From Bradyrhizobium algeriense (GTDB lineage: Bacteria; Pseudomonadota; Alphaproteobacteria; Rhizobiales; Xanthobacteraceae): 64,000 nucleotides of DNA. The notes under the pieces were generated by a model. It was not told the DNA's origin and did no database searches. It was given only the letters and a program-made list of their open reading frames with translations. Below, piece by piece: positions 20,399 through 30,035 of this stretch. Within the stretch, counting starts at the first letter, position 1; every line of letters begins with the position of its first letter. A program made the position numbers and the translations under genes. The stretch is from NCBI RefSeq assembly GCF_036924595.1, contig NZ_JAZHRV010000001.1, positions 1,736,001-1,800,000 of the forward strand, written 5' to 3'.

Positions 20399-20489
20399 TT
20401 GCACCGAGATCAATGTTTTCCTTGCACCGAGTAGTGTATCGGATCATTTTGGAACCATCAAGCCAGAGATTGCACTGAGAGGGGTGCAA
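20399..20489. promoter_or_regulatory. Operator repeats of the MocR regulator
   Basis: TTGCAC(C/T)GAG occurs as direct repeats at 20399-20408, 20422-20431 and 20470-20479, and an inverted GGTGCAA lies at 20483-20489. The spacing between the first two is 23 bp, about two helical turns. They lie between the regulator start and the DUF1127 gene. This fits the direct-repeat operators known for MocR/PdxR-type regulators; the link is by inference. Confidence 0.6.
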
Positions 20490-20575
20490 ACAATCGGTCC
20501 ATCAAGGTGCAGGCGCTCTCGCAAGCGTTTGCGCCGGCGGCAGCGGCTTGCCGCGTGAAAGCAAGGAGAAGTGCG

Positions 20576-20812
20576 ATGACCACGATCTATTCGACAGCAG
20601 GCCAACCTGCGCCCCGGAGCTCGGTGAGCGGATTTTTCCGCCTGCTCGGAAGCTGGGTAAACGGCATCGTCACCTATTTTGCGCGCCGCCAGGCCATCCA
20701 AACCCTGAGCGAACTGGACGATCGTGCTCTCCGCGATATCGGCATCGAACGCAGCCGGATTGAATCGGCCGTGCGCGGCAACGTCGATCCGGATTTCGGA
20801 AGGATCATGTAA
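20576..20812 (+). CDS. DUF1127 small basic protein
   Basis: This 78-residue protein ends with the DUF1127 motif, LSELDDRALRDIGIERSRIE, at about residues 44-63, preceded by an amphipathic segment. A strong ribosome site AAGGAGAA at 20563-20570 fixes ATG 20576. DUF1127 proteins are abundant in rhizobia and have been linked to phosphate, RNA turnover and stress responses, but the molecular role is not settled. It is divergent from the MocR regulator and may share its operator region. Confidence 0.85.
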   Translation: MTTIYSTAGQPAPRSSVSGFFRLLGSWVNGIVTYFARRQAIQTLSELDDRALRDIGIERSRIESAVRGNVDPDFGRIM

Positions 20813-20843
20813 GGCGTCTGACCTGATCGCTCTGCACAGCAAC

Positions 20844-20867
20844 CGGCCCGGTCCATCGACCGGGCCG
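20844..20867 (+). terminator. Hairpin after the DUF1127 gene
   Basis: A perfect 10-bp GC-rich stem (20844-20853 with 20858-20867) with a CATC loop follows the DUF1127 stop by about 30 bases. No strong U-run follows, so it may be a Rho-assisted end or an RNA-stabilising hairpin. Confidence 0.5.
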
Positions 20868-21035
20868 AAATGTTTGCGCGGATCGCGTACCGCGCCACGC
20901 GCGATCGTGCAGCGTGGCTAAAATATCCCACCACCCAGAATAGAATGCCGCCTCCTAGGTTCGCAGGACGCAGATTTCGTGCGCGATCGGTACCCCAACG
21001 ATCAGCACGGTATCGAGCGAAAACTGGAGATGGGA

Positions 21036-23660
21036 ATGTCGGGCGGAAGTTATTTGATACGGCGACACGCAATCGCGCTGGTGCCGCTGATCGCATCGGT
21101 CGGGCAGGCGCAGGCTGCATGCGACCCACCAGCGCCGGTCAACAACACGACCGTCACCTGTACCGGCACAACGATCAATGCCAACGGTACCACCGGCTAC
21201 GGCACCAATAACGATAACGGCAACACCTATAACATCGTTGCCGGCGCCTCGGTGACGGGAGCGGATGCTGGTCTGCGCTTCCGTGACCTCGGGACCGTCA
21301 ACAATTCCGGAACCATTGCAAGCACGGGTGCTACCGGCGGCATCTCTGTCCAGATCAACGGCACCGTGAACAATTCCGGTGTCATTTTGGCAACGGGTAC
21401 AGGCAGCGACGGCATTTTCATCCAGTTTACCGGGTTCGTCACCAATTCCGGGAGCATCTCAGGGGTGGGGCAGGGCGTCTCTCTCGGGAACGGCGAAGTG
21501 ACGAACACAAGCGCCAGCACCATCCTGGGAGGGATAAACGGGGTTCATTTTGTCGACGATGCCAAAGTGTCCAATGCAGGCACTATCTCGGGTGGCACAG
21601 TTGGGATCGAAAGCCTCAAGGCGTTGAATGTCACGAACTCCGGCGCCATTTTCGGGCAGGCCGCCGATGGATTTGGCATTTTATCAGCCACCGAAGCCAA
21701 TGTGACCAATGCCCTCACTGGCACCATCTCGGGTGGGCAGTTCGGCATTTCCGCCCGTGTCGCCAGTGTAGATAACGCGGGCACTATCGAGGCCACGGCT
21801 GTAGACGGCACCGGCATTCGGGGAGGCGACGTCGCCAACGTTGCGAATTCCGGCACCATCTCGGGCGGGAACAGCGGCATCACCGCCTTCACGCGCGCGA
21901 CCGTGCAAAACGGCGGTATCATCTCCGGCGGTGTGTTTGGCGTCGCCGCCGGAAACGGCGGTAATGGCAGGATCGACGTCACCAATTCCGGTAGCATCGT
22001 CTCGCGTGACATCGCGCTCTCGGCCAGCGTCGTCAACCTCACTAATTCCGGCAATATCTCCGGCAGCAATAGAGCGATCAGCGCGAACAATATCGATCTC
22101 GTCAACTCGGGCGCCATGTCTGGCGGCGAATCGGCTGTTTTCGGCGACAACGTCAAGGGCATCAATTCCGGCTCGATTGCGGGAGGCAGGTTCGGTGTGG
22201 CGGCACACATTGCGACCATCACCAATTCCGGCAGCATTTCGGGAGCGCTTAGCGGCATCCTTGTCGACCGGGGCACGATAGCCAATTCCGGCACGGTGTC
22301 GGGCGACGTTGGCATCCTTTCCTTTGGCAGCGGCAGCACCATCGACAATTCCGGTACCATCGTCGGCACTGGCGGTACCGCGATCAAGCTGACCCCCGCC
22401 GCCGACACGCTGACATTGCGGACCGGTTCGCGCATCATCGGCGTGGTCGACATGGGTTTTGGCGACGACATCGTCAATGTTGCGATCAGCGCGCCCAAAA
22501 CCCGGGTGTCGTCACTGACGTCAGTGGCGCTTCCAACTTTCATAAATTTCACGGGTGTCCTCAACACCAGCTTCTCCACCGGCAACAACAATCCGGCGGT
22601 CTCGGCCGGGGCGACGCTCGCTACCCTCGATCCGACCGCGCTGGCGTTGGCCGACCGCGCACTGATGGATTTCACCGGCGGCGTGTCGTCGCTGGTGCAG
22701 GGCCGGCTGAACGGTGCGCCGCCGTCGGCGAACGGATCGATGATGGCGATGGCCTATGCGCCCGACAGCGGCCATGCCGGAGGCTTCTTCAAGGCTCCCA
22801 GCGTTTCCGGCTGGAGCAATGCTGCGCCGATCACGGTGTGGGCCAACAGTTTCGGCGGTCAGCGCACCCAGGACGAGACAGCGGCCACCTTGCGCGCCAC
22901 CAACACCGCCTGGAGCAGCGCCATGGGCATTGACCGCAAGATCCGGCCGGACTGGCTGGTCGGAGCCTTCATCGGCGGCGGCTCGGGGCGGCTGTCGGTC
23001 GATCTCGGCTCGCAGCGTGTCGATACCGATTATTTGTTCGCCGGCGCCTACAGCCGCTTCGAATGGGCCTCGCACTTCTTCGATTTCACCGTGCAGGGCG
23101 GCAGTTCCTCCAACAAGTCGGAGCGGCTGGTGCTGAACAATGGTGCTGCGGAGACGGCGAAGGCGCAATACGACGGCTGGTTCATCAGTCCGGAACTGGC
23201 GTATGGCACTCGCTTTCAGATCGGCAACGGCTATGTGCTGACGCCGACGGCACGCGTGCGTTATGTCGCGGGCTTCTTCGATGGTTACTCCGAGGCAGGC
23301 TCGGCCCAGGGGCTGACGGTCGGCAGCCGCACGCTGCAGAATTTCGAGGAGCGCGGCCAGCTTGAAGTGTCAAAGACGACGGCCTTCTTCGGCGGCGACC
23401 ACACCCTGAAGACCAGCGTGCATGGCGGCGTGATCGCGCAGCAGCGCGTCGGCGATGCCACCGTCAACACGGTGCTGATCGGGCAGGGGCTTTCGTTCGC
23501 GACTCCCGGCAAAGGCAGCACGGTGGGCGCCGTGTTCGGCGCCGGCTTCGACTACCACACTGCCAGGAACGTCGCGCTGTTCGGCGCGGTGGAAGGCATT
23601 GCGATGTCCGACCAGAGCCGCATCGGGACCGCCAGGGGTGGCATTCGCGTCGCCTTCTGA
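21036..23660 (+). CDS. Type V autotransporter with [12 protein letters not shown] repeats
   Basis: This protein of about 874 residues has a signal peptide (ending near AQA-A), then a passenger of about 450 residues made of many 18-21-residue repeats around NSG(T/S)ISG, as expected for a right-handed beta-helix. A linker follows, then a C-terminal beta-barrel autotransporter domain (about the last 280 residues) ending in Phe (IRVAF). It should be surface-exposed or secreted across the outer membrane. The repeats are Asn/Ser/Gly-rich and lack Cys. I chose ATG 21036 for a GGAG site six bases upstream; ATG 21030 is also possible. Its transcript probably ends at the perfect palindrome 23740-23767. 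Confidence 0.9.
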   Translation: MSGGSYLIRRHAIALVPLIASVGQAQAACDPPAPVNNTTVTCTGTTINANGTTGYGTNNDNGNTYNIVAGASVTGADAGLRFRDLGTVNNSGTIASTGATGGISVQINGTVNNSGVILATGTGSDGIFIQFTGFVTNSGSISGVGQGVSLGNGEVTNTSASTILGGINGVHFVDDAKVSNAGTISGGTVGIESLKALNVTNSGAIFGQAADGFGILSATEANVTNALTGTISGGQFGISARVASVDNAGTIEATAVDGTGIRGGDVANVANSGTISGGNSGITAFTRATVQNGGIISGGVFGVAAGNGGNGRIDVTNSGSIVSRDIALSASVVNLTNSGNISGSNRAISANNIDLVNSGAMSGGESAVFGDNVKGINSGSIAGGRFGVAAHIATITNSGSISGALSGILVDRGTIANSGTVSGDVGILSFGSGSTIDNSGTIVGTGGTAIKLTPAADTLTLRTGSRIIGVVDMGFGDDIVNVAISAPKTRVSSLTSVALPTFINFTGVLNTSFSTGNNNPAVSAGATLATLDPTALALADRALMDFTGGVSSLVQGRLNGAPPSANGSMMAMAYAPDSGHAGGFFKAPSVSGWSNAAPITVWANSFGGQRTQDETAATLRATNTAWSSAMGIDRKIRPDWLVGAFIGGGSGRLSVDLGSQRVDTDYLFAGAYSRFEWASHFFDFTVQGGSSSNKSERLVLNNGAAETAKAQYDGWFISPELAYGTRFQIGNGYVLTPTARVRYVAGFFDGYSEAGSAQGLTVGSRTLQNFEERGQLEVSKTTAFFGGDHTLKTSVHGGVIAQQRVGDATVNTVLIGQGLSFATPGKGSTVGAVFGAGFDYHTARNVALFGAVEGIAMSDQSRIGTARGGIRVAF

Positions 23661-23739
23661 CGGGGCGCAGGACACCTCGCACCGGCAAGGCGCGATCTTG
23701 ATGATGCGCCGCGGCACAGCGACCGGCCTTGTGCCCGAA

Positions 23740-23767
23740 CAGCCATCCTCCAATTGGAGGATGGCTG
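23740..23767 (+). terminator. Perfect 28-bp palindrome after the autotransporter
   Basis: A 14-bp stem with no unpaired loop beyond AATT is followed by TTATT. It lies 80 bp beyond the autotransporter stop and 42 bp before the regulator start, so it probably separates the two transcripts. Confidence 0.7.
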
Positions 23768-23808
23768 TTATTCCCTGCGACCGCCTCAACATAATTTGAG
23801 GAGACGAT

Positions 23809-25041
23809 ATGCCCGGATCATCGCAAGAACGCGAAGGCGTATCATGGAGCGCCTGCGCCTGGAGACGTTTCGGAATGAATACAGTGTCACATCTGCGATC
23901 GATCTCTCGCGGCGCTTTCGATCATCAGCAACAGCTCAGCGACCTGATTGGCATCATATACGATGCCGCCATCGAGCCGTCGCTTTGGCAGCGCACCCTC
24001 GAAACGATCGCCTTGTTTGTCGGCGGCTCCGGCGCCGGACTCTTCTGCAAGGACGTCGGCGTGCCGCACGCCGTGATTCCGCACAGCGTTGGCTTTGAGC
24101 GGCCGTTGCCCGTTGCGCTCTTTCGACAGATCTATTCGGCCGCAGAAGGGCACTTTCTCGGCGACCTCGAAGTGCCGATTGCGACCACCGACCTGATGCC
24201 TTTCGCAGCCTATGCCCAGACCGATTTCTATCGCCAATGGGCCGAACCTCAGGGCCTGATTGATTTCCTGAGCGTCGTCCTCGACAGGACGGTAATCAGC
24301 TCAGCCATCTTCGGAGTGTTCCGCCACAAGCGAAACGGCATGGTCGATGATCAGGCACGCCGGCAAATGAGGCTGATCGCTCCGCATGTCAGGCGCGCCG
24401 TGCTGATTGGCAGAATGTTCGAGTTCAAGGCGGCGGAAGTCGCAACCTTCGTCGATGCGCTCGATGGGCTTGGTGCCGGCATGTATCTCGTTGACGGGAC
24501 CGGGCGTCTAATTCACGCCAATGTCGCGGGCAATGCCATCCTTGGCGCAAGCGATATCCTGAGTTCGGTGAGCGGACAGCTGGTCGCCGGCGACGCGCAG
24601 GTCGACCGGGCGTTGCGAGAGGTCTTTGCGGCCGCAGGGCAGGGCGACGCAGCTCTCGGCGTCAAGGGGATCGCCGTACCTCTGATCGGAAGGGATGGTG
24701 AACGCTACGTCGCCCATGCGTTGCCATTGACGTCGGGAGCGCGGCGGCGCGCCGGAGTTGTCTACACCGCGGCTGCCGCCTTGTTCGTGCGCAAAGCGGC
24801 TCTGGCGGTGTCTTCCGCGCCTGAAGCCATCGGCAGCGCCTTCAAGCTGACGCCCACCGAGCTTCGCGTATTGATGGCGATTGTCGAGGTGGGCGGCGTT
24901 CCGGAAGTCGCCGCCGCGTTCGGCATCGCCGAGACGACGGTCAGGACGCATGTCACCCGCCTGTTCGAAAAGACGGGTACGTCGCGGCAGGCCGATCTCG
25001 TCAAGCTCGTTGCGGGATATGCGACGCCGCTAGCGGACTGA
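23809..25041 (+). CDS. LuxR-type helix-turn-helix transcription regulator
   Basis: This 410-residue regulator ends with a LuxR/GerE helix-turn-helix (about residues 345-405): LTPTELRVLMAIVEVGG, VAAAFGIAETTVRTH and LFEKTGTSRQADLVKL. The N-terminal 330 residues show an alpha/beta sensory region with a PAS-like stretch (GMYLVDGTGRLIHAN) near residue 225. This long-sensor type is frequent in Bradyrhizobium. ATG 23809 has a GGAG site 7 bases upstream; ATG 23875 is an alternative. It may regulate the autotransporter upstream or the efflux gene downstream, but nothing shows this directly. Confidence 0.88.
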   Translation: MPGSSQEREGVSWSACAWRRFGMNTVSHLRSISRGAFDHQQQLSDLIGIIYDAAIEPSLWQRTLETIALFVGGSGAGLFCKDVGVPHAVIPHSVGFERPLPVALFRQIYSAAEGHFLGDLEVPIATTDLMPFAAYAQTDFYRQWAEPQGLIDFLSVVLDRTVISSAIFGVFRHKRNGMVDDQARRQMRLIAPHVRRAVLIGRMFEFKAAEVATFVDALDGLGAGMYLVDGTGRLIHANVAGNAILGASDILSSVSGQLVAGDAQVDRALREVFAAAGQGDAALGVKGIAVPLIGRDGERYVAHALPLTSGARRRAGVVYTAAAALFVRKAALAVSSAPEAIGSAFKLTPTELRVLMAIVEVGGVPEVAAAFGIAETTVRTHVTRLFEKTGTSRQADLVKLVAGYATPLAD

Positions 25042-25234
25042 GCGCGACGGGGCGCAGCCGCTTTTGTCCACGCCGGACGCTGACGATCCAACGCCTCCTC
25101 CGGCATTCCTAGGACGACACACCACAGACAATTGTTCAGGATGGCAGACGTCCGGCCTGAGAGCCGTGGCAGCGTAGGCCATCAGACATCCGGTGCTCCT
25201 GCGTTTTGACCTGCAAGCACGGGACACGCATGGC

Positions 25235-26455
25235 ATGAGCATTGAAGTCGTTCCGAGCAAGGCGCCTGCAACAAAGCCCGGGCCGCGAACGGCAATGACT
25301 TGCAGAGCGGTAATTTGTGCGTTCGCCGCCACAGGAATCCTGTCGACCAACATTTTTCTACCCTCGCTGCCGGCGATCGCGGCCGATCTGCGCGTATCCA
25401 GCGCGGCCGTCACCTCGACCATCACCATTTTTCTGGCGGTTTTTGCCTTGGGACAATTGATTGTCGGCCCGTTGTCGGACCGGTTCGGGCGGCAAATGCC
25501 AATCCTGATCGGGCTCTGCATTTTTGTGCTGGGGACGATGTGGTGCGCATTTGCGGGCGATCTGCTGGGCTTGCTAATCGGCCGGGCGATACAAGCTTCC
25601 GGCGCGTGTACGATGGCCGTTCTCTCGCGCGCCATCGCCCGGGATCTGTTCGACGGCCAGGCGCTGGCAAAGACAATGGCGTCGATCACGATCGCAACTG
25701 CGGCGGCACCGGGATTCTCGCCGCTCGTCGGCAGCGCGCTTGATCGTCTTTTCGGTTGGCGCGCGGAATTTGCTTTTGTGGCGATTGTCGCCATCTGCGC
25801 CGGAGCGGCGTATGCGATGTTCATCGGCGAGACCAAAGCGGCCTCCGACAGTTCCCTGCATCCGCTCAAAATTGCCGGTTCCTACCTCGGCCTGATCCGA
25901 GACGCGCGGTTTGCTGCGCCTGCCAGAACCGCAAGCCTTCTGATGGCCGGCGTGTTCGCCGTTTTCTCCGGCGCGTCGCGCGTGCTTCTCGAAGGCTTTG
26001 GACTGTCGCCGATCACGCTCGGCCTGCTGTTTGCCGCAATTGTCTTCCTGATATTCGGGGCCGGCATGCTGGCGCCAAGGTTGTCGGCACGGTTCGGGCC
26101 CTCACATGCGACGCTGCTTGGCCTGGGATCGGCCGTCGTCGGCGCTGTCGCGCTGCTTGTCACGGTGCTGGTCGCGAAGCACTCGCTGGTGCCGTTTCTT
26201 GTCGCCGCTTCGATCTTCCTGTTCGGGGTCGGAATCGCGAGTCCGCTTTCGAGTGCGGCCGCGCTATCGCCATTCGGCGACAAGGCCGGTGCCGCGGCGG
26301 CCCTGTTCGGATTCTCGCAAATGGCCGGGGCGGCATGCGGCGCGTCGCTCGCGGCCATCCTCTCCAGCGATCCGGCCACCGGGCTTGGAACCGTGCTGGC
26401 GCTGACGGCTTTTCCCGCCCTGGTCCTGCATGGGTGGAAGGGGCGGCCGGAGTAA
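25235..26455 (+). CDS. Bcr/CflA-type MFS drug efflux transporter
   Basis: This 406-residue protein has twelve hydrophobic segments. The MFS motif A GPLSDRFGRQ lies between helices 2 and 3 at about residues 75-84, and FLPSLPAIAADL in helix 1 is typical of Bcr/CflA (DHA1) pumps. These export drugs or small metabolites using the proton gradient across the inner membrane. ATG 25235 leaves a short polar N-terminus. Start-to-stop length is normal. The substrate is unknown. Confidence 0.88.
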   Translation: MSIEVVPSKAPATKPGPRTAMTCRAVICAFAATGILSTNIFLPSLPAIAADLRVSSAAVTSTITIFLAVFALGQLIVGPLSDRFGRQMPILIGLCIFVLGTMWCAFAGDLLGLLIGRAIQASGACTMAVLSRAIARDLFDGQALAKTMASITIATAAAPGFSPLVGSALDRLFGWRAEFAFVAIVAICAGAAYAMFIGETKAASDSSLHPLKIAGSYLGLIRDARFAAPARTASLLMAGVFAVFSGASRVLLEGFGLSPITLGLLFAAIVFLIFGAGMLAPRLSARFGPSHATLLGLGSAVVGAVALLVTVLVAKHSLVPFLVAASIFLFGVGIASPLSSAAALSPFGDKAGAAAALFGFSQMAGAACGASLAAILSSDPATGLGTVLALTAFPALVLHGWKGRPE

Positions 26456-26613
26456 TCGGCCGTCGATTTTCACGGCCACCGCACCCATGCGTGGCTCCGC
26501 TCCATCCTCTTTCTCAGGACGAAGTGCGCGAAATCCTATGATCCTACGACGCGGCGCAGGCATCGCCGTGACATGGTTGCGCAAAGGCTTCGCGGCCGGT
26601 CGAGGAACATCAG

Positions 26614-26850
26614 ATGCATTCCGTCAATAAATTGCGGGTCACCGGCGCACACCGACCCAATCCTTGGTCAACCGAAAGCCATCCACGACCGGCGCTGGGC
26701 GTCCGAATCTGGACATGGTTGCTGGCCGCCTTGCACGAGTCGAGGCAGCAGGAAGCTGCGCGAGTGATCCGCCGGCATCGGGATCTCATTCAGAATTTTC
26801 AAGCTATCGAACTTCCCGGCCGTGGGACGGATCCAAGAACCCATGCATGA
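26614..26850 (+). CDS. Small basic protein, unknown
   Basis: This 78-residue protein has an amphipathic, Arg/His-rich segment RIWTWLLAALHESRQQEAARV in the middle. Similar Trp-Leu-Ala-Ala-Leu-His-x-Ser-Arg proteins appear in Bradyrhizobium genomes as I recall them, without a known role. Coding is plausible but supported only by that pattern. The stop overlaps the start of the next small frame. Confidence 0.5.
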   Translation: MHSVNKLRVTGAHRPNPWSTESHPRPALGVRIWTWLLAALHESRQQEAARVIRRHRDLIQNFQAIELPGRGTDPRTHA

Positions 26851-27007
26851 CCGGCGAATCAGGCTGCGCGGCAGGATTGAGCAAATTTTCATCGCAGCCT
26901 TGATTGTCGGCTTCGCATTGACGCTTGAGTTTGCCTTGAACGAGCTCGACGCCGCAGTGAAGGACGCCTGCTCGAGTCTGGCCACGATCGCCACGATCGG
27001 AAATTAG
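26843..27007 (+). CDS. Small single-pass membrane protein, unknown
   Basis: This 54-residue frame starts at ATG 26843, overlapping the stop of the preceding small gene, and has one membrane segment (QIFIAALIVGFALTLEFAL) followed by acidic residues. Its last bases run into an intergenic repeat, so the true C-terminus may be influenced by that insertion. The function is unknown. Confidence 0.45.
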   Translation: MHDRRIRLRGRIEQIFIAALIVGFALTLEFALNELDAAVKDACSSLATIATIGN

Positions 27008-27008
27008 A

Positions 27009-27110
27009 GCGTTTTCCAGCGAAGTGGAAACCGGTTCGCGTTAAGAAAACGCGTCAAAACAAAAATCTAGAGCCCCGTTCCGATTCTATCGGAACGGAAA
27101 AGGCTCTAGA
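27009..27110. repeat. Intergenic palindromic repeat element, rhizobial type
   Basis: The element opens with an 8-bp inverted repeat (27009-27016 and 27045-27052) and ends with a two-part stem-loop: a 9-bp outer stem (27066-27074 with 27102-27110) and a 10-bp inner stem (27075-27084 with 27088-27097). Sequences like this with a GAGCGTTTTCCAGCGAAG opening are repeated in rhizobial genomes as I remember. I see one copy in this window. Confidence 0.65.
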
Positions 27111-27250
27111 GCAGGATGAGATCAGGCCGGGCCGTGACGACGGACCATCTCGAGCCCCGGACGCAGGCGGCGTGAGCGCTGCGAGCCGGGGCCCATTGTA
27201 CTTTGCATGGGGTTGTTTTGCGTTTTTTGTCTGGGCGCGCTGTTGGCAGC

Positions 27251-27676
27251 CTAATGCCGCACCACCAGCACCGAGCACCTGGCGTAGCGCACGACGTGGC
27301 CGGCGTTGGAGCCGAGGAAATAGGTCCGCATCGCAGGCCGGTGCGAGGTCATCACGATCAGATCGGCTTTGATCGCCGCCGCCTCTTCGAGGATTTCGTG
27401 GTAGATGCCGCCCTGCCGCACTGCGGTAGAGATGCGCGACGCCTCGATGCCGGATTCCTTCGCCACGATGGCGAGCGCTTCCTCCGAGGTCGCGCGCTGC
27501 TGGGCGTCGAAATCGGCCGGTACATATTCGGCCAACATCACCGGCGTCATCGGCAATACGTTGAGCAGCCGCACCGAGCCGTTCCAGGTCTGCGACAGCG
27601 TCGCGGCGGTTGCGATGGCGGGCTTGGCCAGATCGGTATCGGCCAGGTCGATCGGAACGAGAATCGACTTGAACAT
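27251..27676 (-). CDS. Universal stress protein, UspA family
   Basis: This 141-residue protein is a single Usp domain. It starts MFKSILVPIDL with the conserved early Asp, and ends GSNAGHVVRYARCSVLVVR, which gives the G-x2-G-x9-(S/C) ATP-binding motif. It is cytosolic, probably dimeric and ATP-binding. Such genes are induced by starvation, oxygen limitation or redox stress. It is divergent from no clear partner; the promoter region is 27677-27835. Confidence 0.93.
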   Translation of the reverse strand: MFKSILVPIDLADTDLAKPAIATAATLSQTWNGSVRLLNVLPMTPVMLAEYVPADFDAQQRATSEEALAIVAKESGIEASRISTAVRQGGIYHEILEEAAAIKADLIVMTSHRPAMRTYFLGSNAGHVVRYARCSVLVVRH

Positions 27677-27835
27677 CTGCGCCTCCTGGTTTGCGCCCGT
27701 TCGGTCCTGACTTATCAGGATCGGACTCCAGCCATTTGTTTTGACGTGTTTTCTTTTACGCGAACTTGTTCTTAATTCGCTCGAAAACCGTGTCGTGAAC
27801 AGCTTAGCATGGCGGGGCAGGGATGTCCGCCTGCC

Positions 27836-28390
27836 TCAATCGTCCAGCGCCTGCTTCAGCAATTTCGGGCTGGTGAAGCGCACGAGTTTGCCGCGGCGGA
27901 ACGCCACTTCGCTCCAGTCGCCGACCGCAAAATCCAGGATGGCAAGGCCAGCGGTTGGCAGATTGTGTTCGAGTGATTTCTTCGCCGCCGCGTCGCCGCT
28001 GCCGGCGAGCATCAGCGCCAACTCATGCATGCCGGGATTGTGGCCGATCAGCATCAAGCGCGCCGGATCGGTGACTTCGGCCATGCGGATGATCCGCAGC
28101 AGCTGCGCCGGCTCGGCGCCGTAGAGTTCGTCGAGCAGTTCGACCTGTGGCTGCGGAAGCCGTTCCCGCACTGCATCGTTCATCGCATCGCGCGCGATCT
28201 CCCAGGTTTGCCGCGCCCGCACCGCGGTCGAAACCAGGACGGCGTCGGGGAGCGGCGGATGCCGGCCGATCCAGGTTCCGATGGCGGCGGCATCCAGCCG
28301 GCCGCGCTCGTCGAGACGGCGGTCCTGGTCATGGCCCGAAGGCGCGTCGTGTTCGGTCTTGGCGTGACGCAGCAGCATCAAACGGCGCAT
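27836..28390 (-). CDS. SixA-like histidine phosphatase
   Basis: This 184-residue protein is a histidine (phosphoglycerate mutase) superfamily phosphatase. The RHAK motif places catalytic His9 next to Arg8, and a second His lies in LIGHNPGMHEL. The small size fits SixA, which removes phosphate from Hpt domains of phosphorelays. A stand-alone Hpt protein is present in this window (6585), but nothing ties the two together. It is cytosolic. The promoter probably lies in the gap before the FAD oxidoreductase gene at 28485. Confidence 0.87.
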   Translation of the reverse strand: MRRLMLLRHAKTEHDAPSGHDQDRRLDERGRLDAAAIGTWIGRHPPLPDAVLVSTAVRARQTWEIARDAMNDAVRERLPQPQVELLDELYGAEPAQLLRIIRMAEVTDPARLMLIGHNPGMHELALMLAGSGDAAAKKSLEHNLPTAGLAILDFAVGDWSEVAFRRGKLVRFTSPKLLKQALDD

Positions 28391-28484
28391 GATCGCGATC
28401 TCGATTCGGTCTTAGTCTGGACTAATCTACAAGCTCATGTCCGCGACAAGGTGACAAGCGCAGCAGCGGTCCGTAAGAAACGCC

Positions 28485-29972
28485 ATGCCCGAGACTTTCA
28501 CAAGTGTGACCAACGGCCCCGAGGACGACGCGCCTTTTCGCTCGCGTCTGTCATTCGACCTGGATGTTGACATTTGCGTGGTGGGAGCCGGCCTTGCCGG
28601 CCTTACCGTGGCGCTGGAGGCCGCGCGCCTCGGCGCCAGCGTGGCCGTGCTCGAAGGCCGGCATGTCGGCTGGAACGCGTCCGGCCATCAGCTCGGCACG
28701 GTCATGCCGGGCTACAGCCTTCCGATCGGCGACCTGATCGAGCGCGTCGGCCTCGATGACGCGCGCGAGCTGTGGGCGATGTCGAAGGAGGGCGCCGAGT
28801 ACGTTCGTGCCGCCGCCACCGAGGAGGCGATGCCGGGAATTGCACTGACCGAGGGCGCGCTGGAGGTCTCCACCGTCGACGCCGGCGAAACGCTGATCAG
28901 CCGGCTGCAGACGCTGAGCGAGGATTTCGAGACCGAGGTCGAGGGATGGCAGGTCGATCGCGTCCGCGATCAGCTCGGGACCGCACGCTATTTCCACGGC
29001 GTCTATTATCCGCGCGCGTTCCAGATCGACGGCCGCAAATACATCCACGGTCTTGCCGCGCAGGCGAGGCGGGCGGGCGCGCGCATCTTCGAGGACACGC
29101 CGGTCGTCAGCATCGATTCGTCAGGGATTCGCAAACGCATCGTGACGCCGTCGGCGCGGCTGCGCGCATCGCACATCGTGCTGGCCGGCAACGTTCATCT
29201 CGGCGCCCCGTTGCGCCGCCTGTCGGAGACGCTGCTGCCGGTCTGGCGCTATGCCGCGGTCACGGAGCCGCTCGGCGAGCGGTTGGGCGAGGTGATCGCC
29301 TTCAAGGGGTCGGTGGCCGACAGTGACGGCATCGATCATTTCCGCATCGTCGACGGCGACCGGCTGATGTGGGCGAGCCCGGAAACCACCTGGGAGGCGC
29401 GGCCGCGCCGCTTTGGACCCGTTATTCAGCGCCGCATTGCCACCATCTTCCCCCAACTCGGCAAGGTCGCGATATCAGACGTGTTCGGCGGCGCGGTCGG
29501 GGTGACCGTGCACGGCATGCCGCAGATCGGCCAGCTGCGCAAAGGGCTGTGGGTCGCCAGCGGCTTCGGCCGCCATGGGCTGAACACCTCGGCGATGGCG
29601 GGGCAGGTCATCGCGCGCAGCATCCTGTGGGGCGAGGAACGCTGGAAACTGTTCTCGCCGTTCGAACTGGTCTGGGCGGGCGGCGCCACCGGCCGCGCCG
29701 CCGGCCATCTGATCGGCCTGTGGGGGCGGGGCCATTCCGCCGCGGCGGGCGCGCTGGCCCGTTACCGCGAAGGCGCCCGCGCCCGGGAACGCGTGCGCGA
29801 GGCGCGATTGGCGGAGGCCAACCGGCAGGCCGGAACCAGGCCGCCGCGCGGTCCGCCGGCTGCGCCGCGCCCGGTGCGTCCGCAGCCTCCGCGACCGCTA
29901 GCGGCGCAGGACGGCGGGATATCAGCGGCTTCCTCGCAGGAAAGTGAGAAATTCCGGGACGGTTCCGTGTAA
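28485..29972 (+). CDS. FAD-dependent oxidoreductase, D-amino acid oxidase (DAO) family
   Basis: This 495-residue flavoprotein has an FAD-binding GAGLAGLTVALEAARLG motif at about residues 34-50 and the DAO-family C-terminal glycine motif ASGFGRHGLNTS. The GWNASGHQLG segment and substrate region resemble gamma-glutamylputrescine oxidase and sarcosine oxidase-like enzymes, which oxidise amines. The substrate is not clear. The last about 70 residues are Pro/Arg/Ala-rich and look disordered, unusual for this family. It is divergent from the histidine phosphatase. Confidence 0.85.
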   Translation: MPETFTSVTNGPEDDAPFRSRLSFDLDVDICVVGAGLAGLTVALEAARLGASVAVLEGRHVGWNASGHQLGTVMPGYSLPIGDLIERVGLDDARELWAMSKEGAEYVRAAATEEAMPGIALTEGALEVSTVDAGETLISRLQTLSEDFETEVEGWQVDRVRDQLGTARYFHGVYYPRAFQIDGRKYIHGLAAQARRAGARIFEDTPVVSIDSSGIRKRIVTPSARLRASHIVLAGNVHLGAPLRRLSETLLPVWRYAAVTEPLGERLGEVIAFKGSVADSDGIDHFRIVDGDRLMWASPETTWEARPRRFGPVIQRRIATIFPQLGKVAISDVFGGAVGVTVHGMPQIGQLRKGLWVASGFGRHGLNTSAMAGQVIARSILWGEERWKLFSPFELVWAGGATGRAAGHLIGLWGRGHSAAAGALARYREGARARERVREARLAEANRQAGTRPPRGPPAAPRPVRPQPPRPLAAQDGGISAASSQESEKFRDGSV

Positions 29973-30035
29973 CGTCGGCGCCTGTGGGCCGTACTTGATG
30001 GCGAACCGTTACGCCCGCCTCGCACGGAGATTTCC

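Noticed and set aside
21545..22675. Minus-strand Pro/Glu/Val-rich frame opposite the autotransporter
   Set aside because: Its periodic composition simply mirrors the NSG repeats of the autotransporter.
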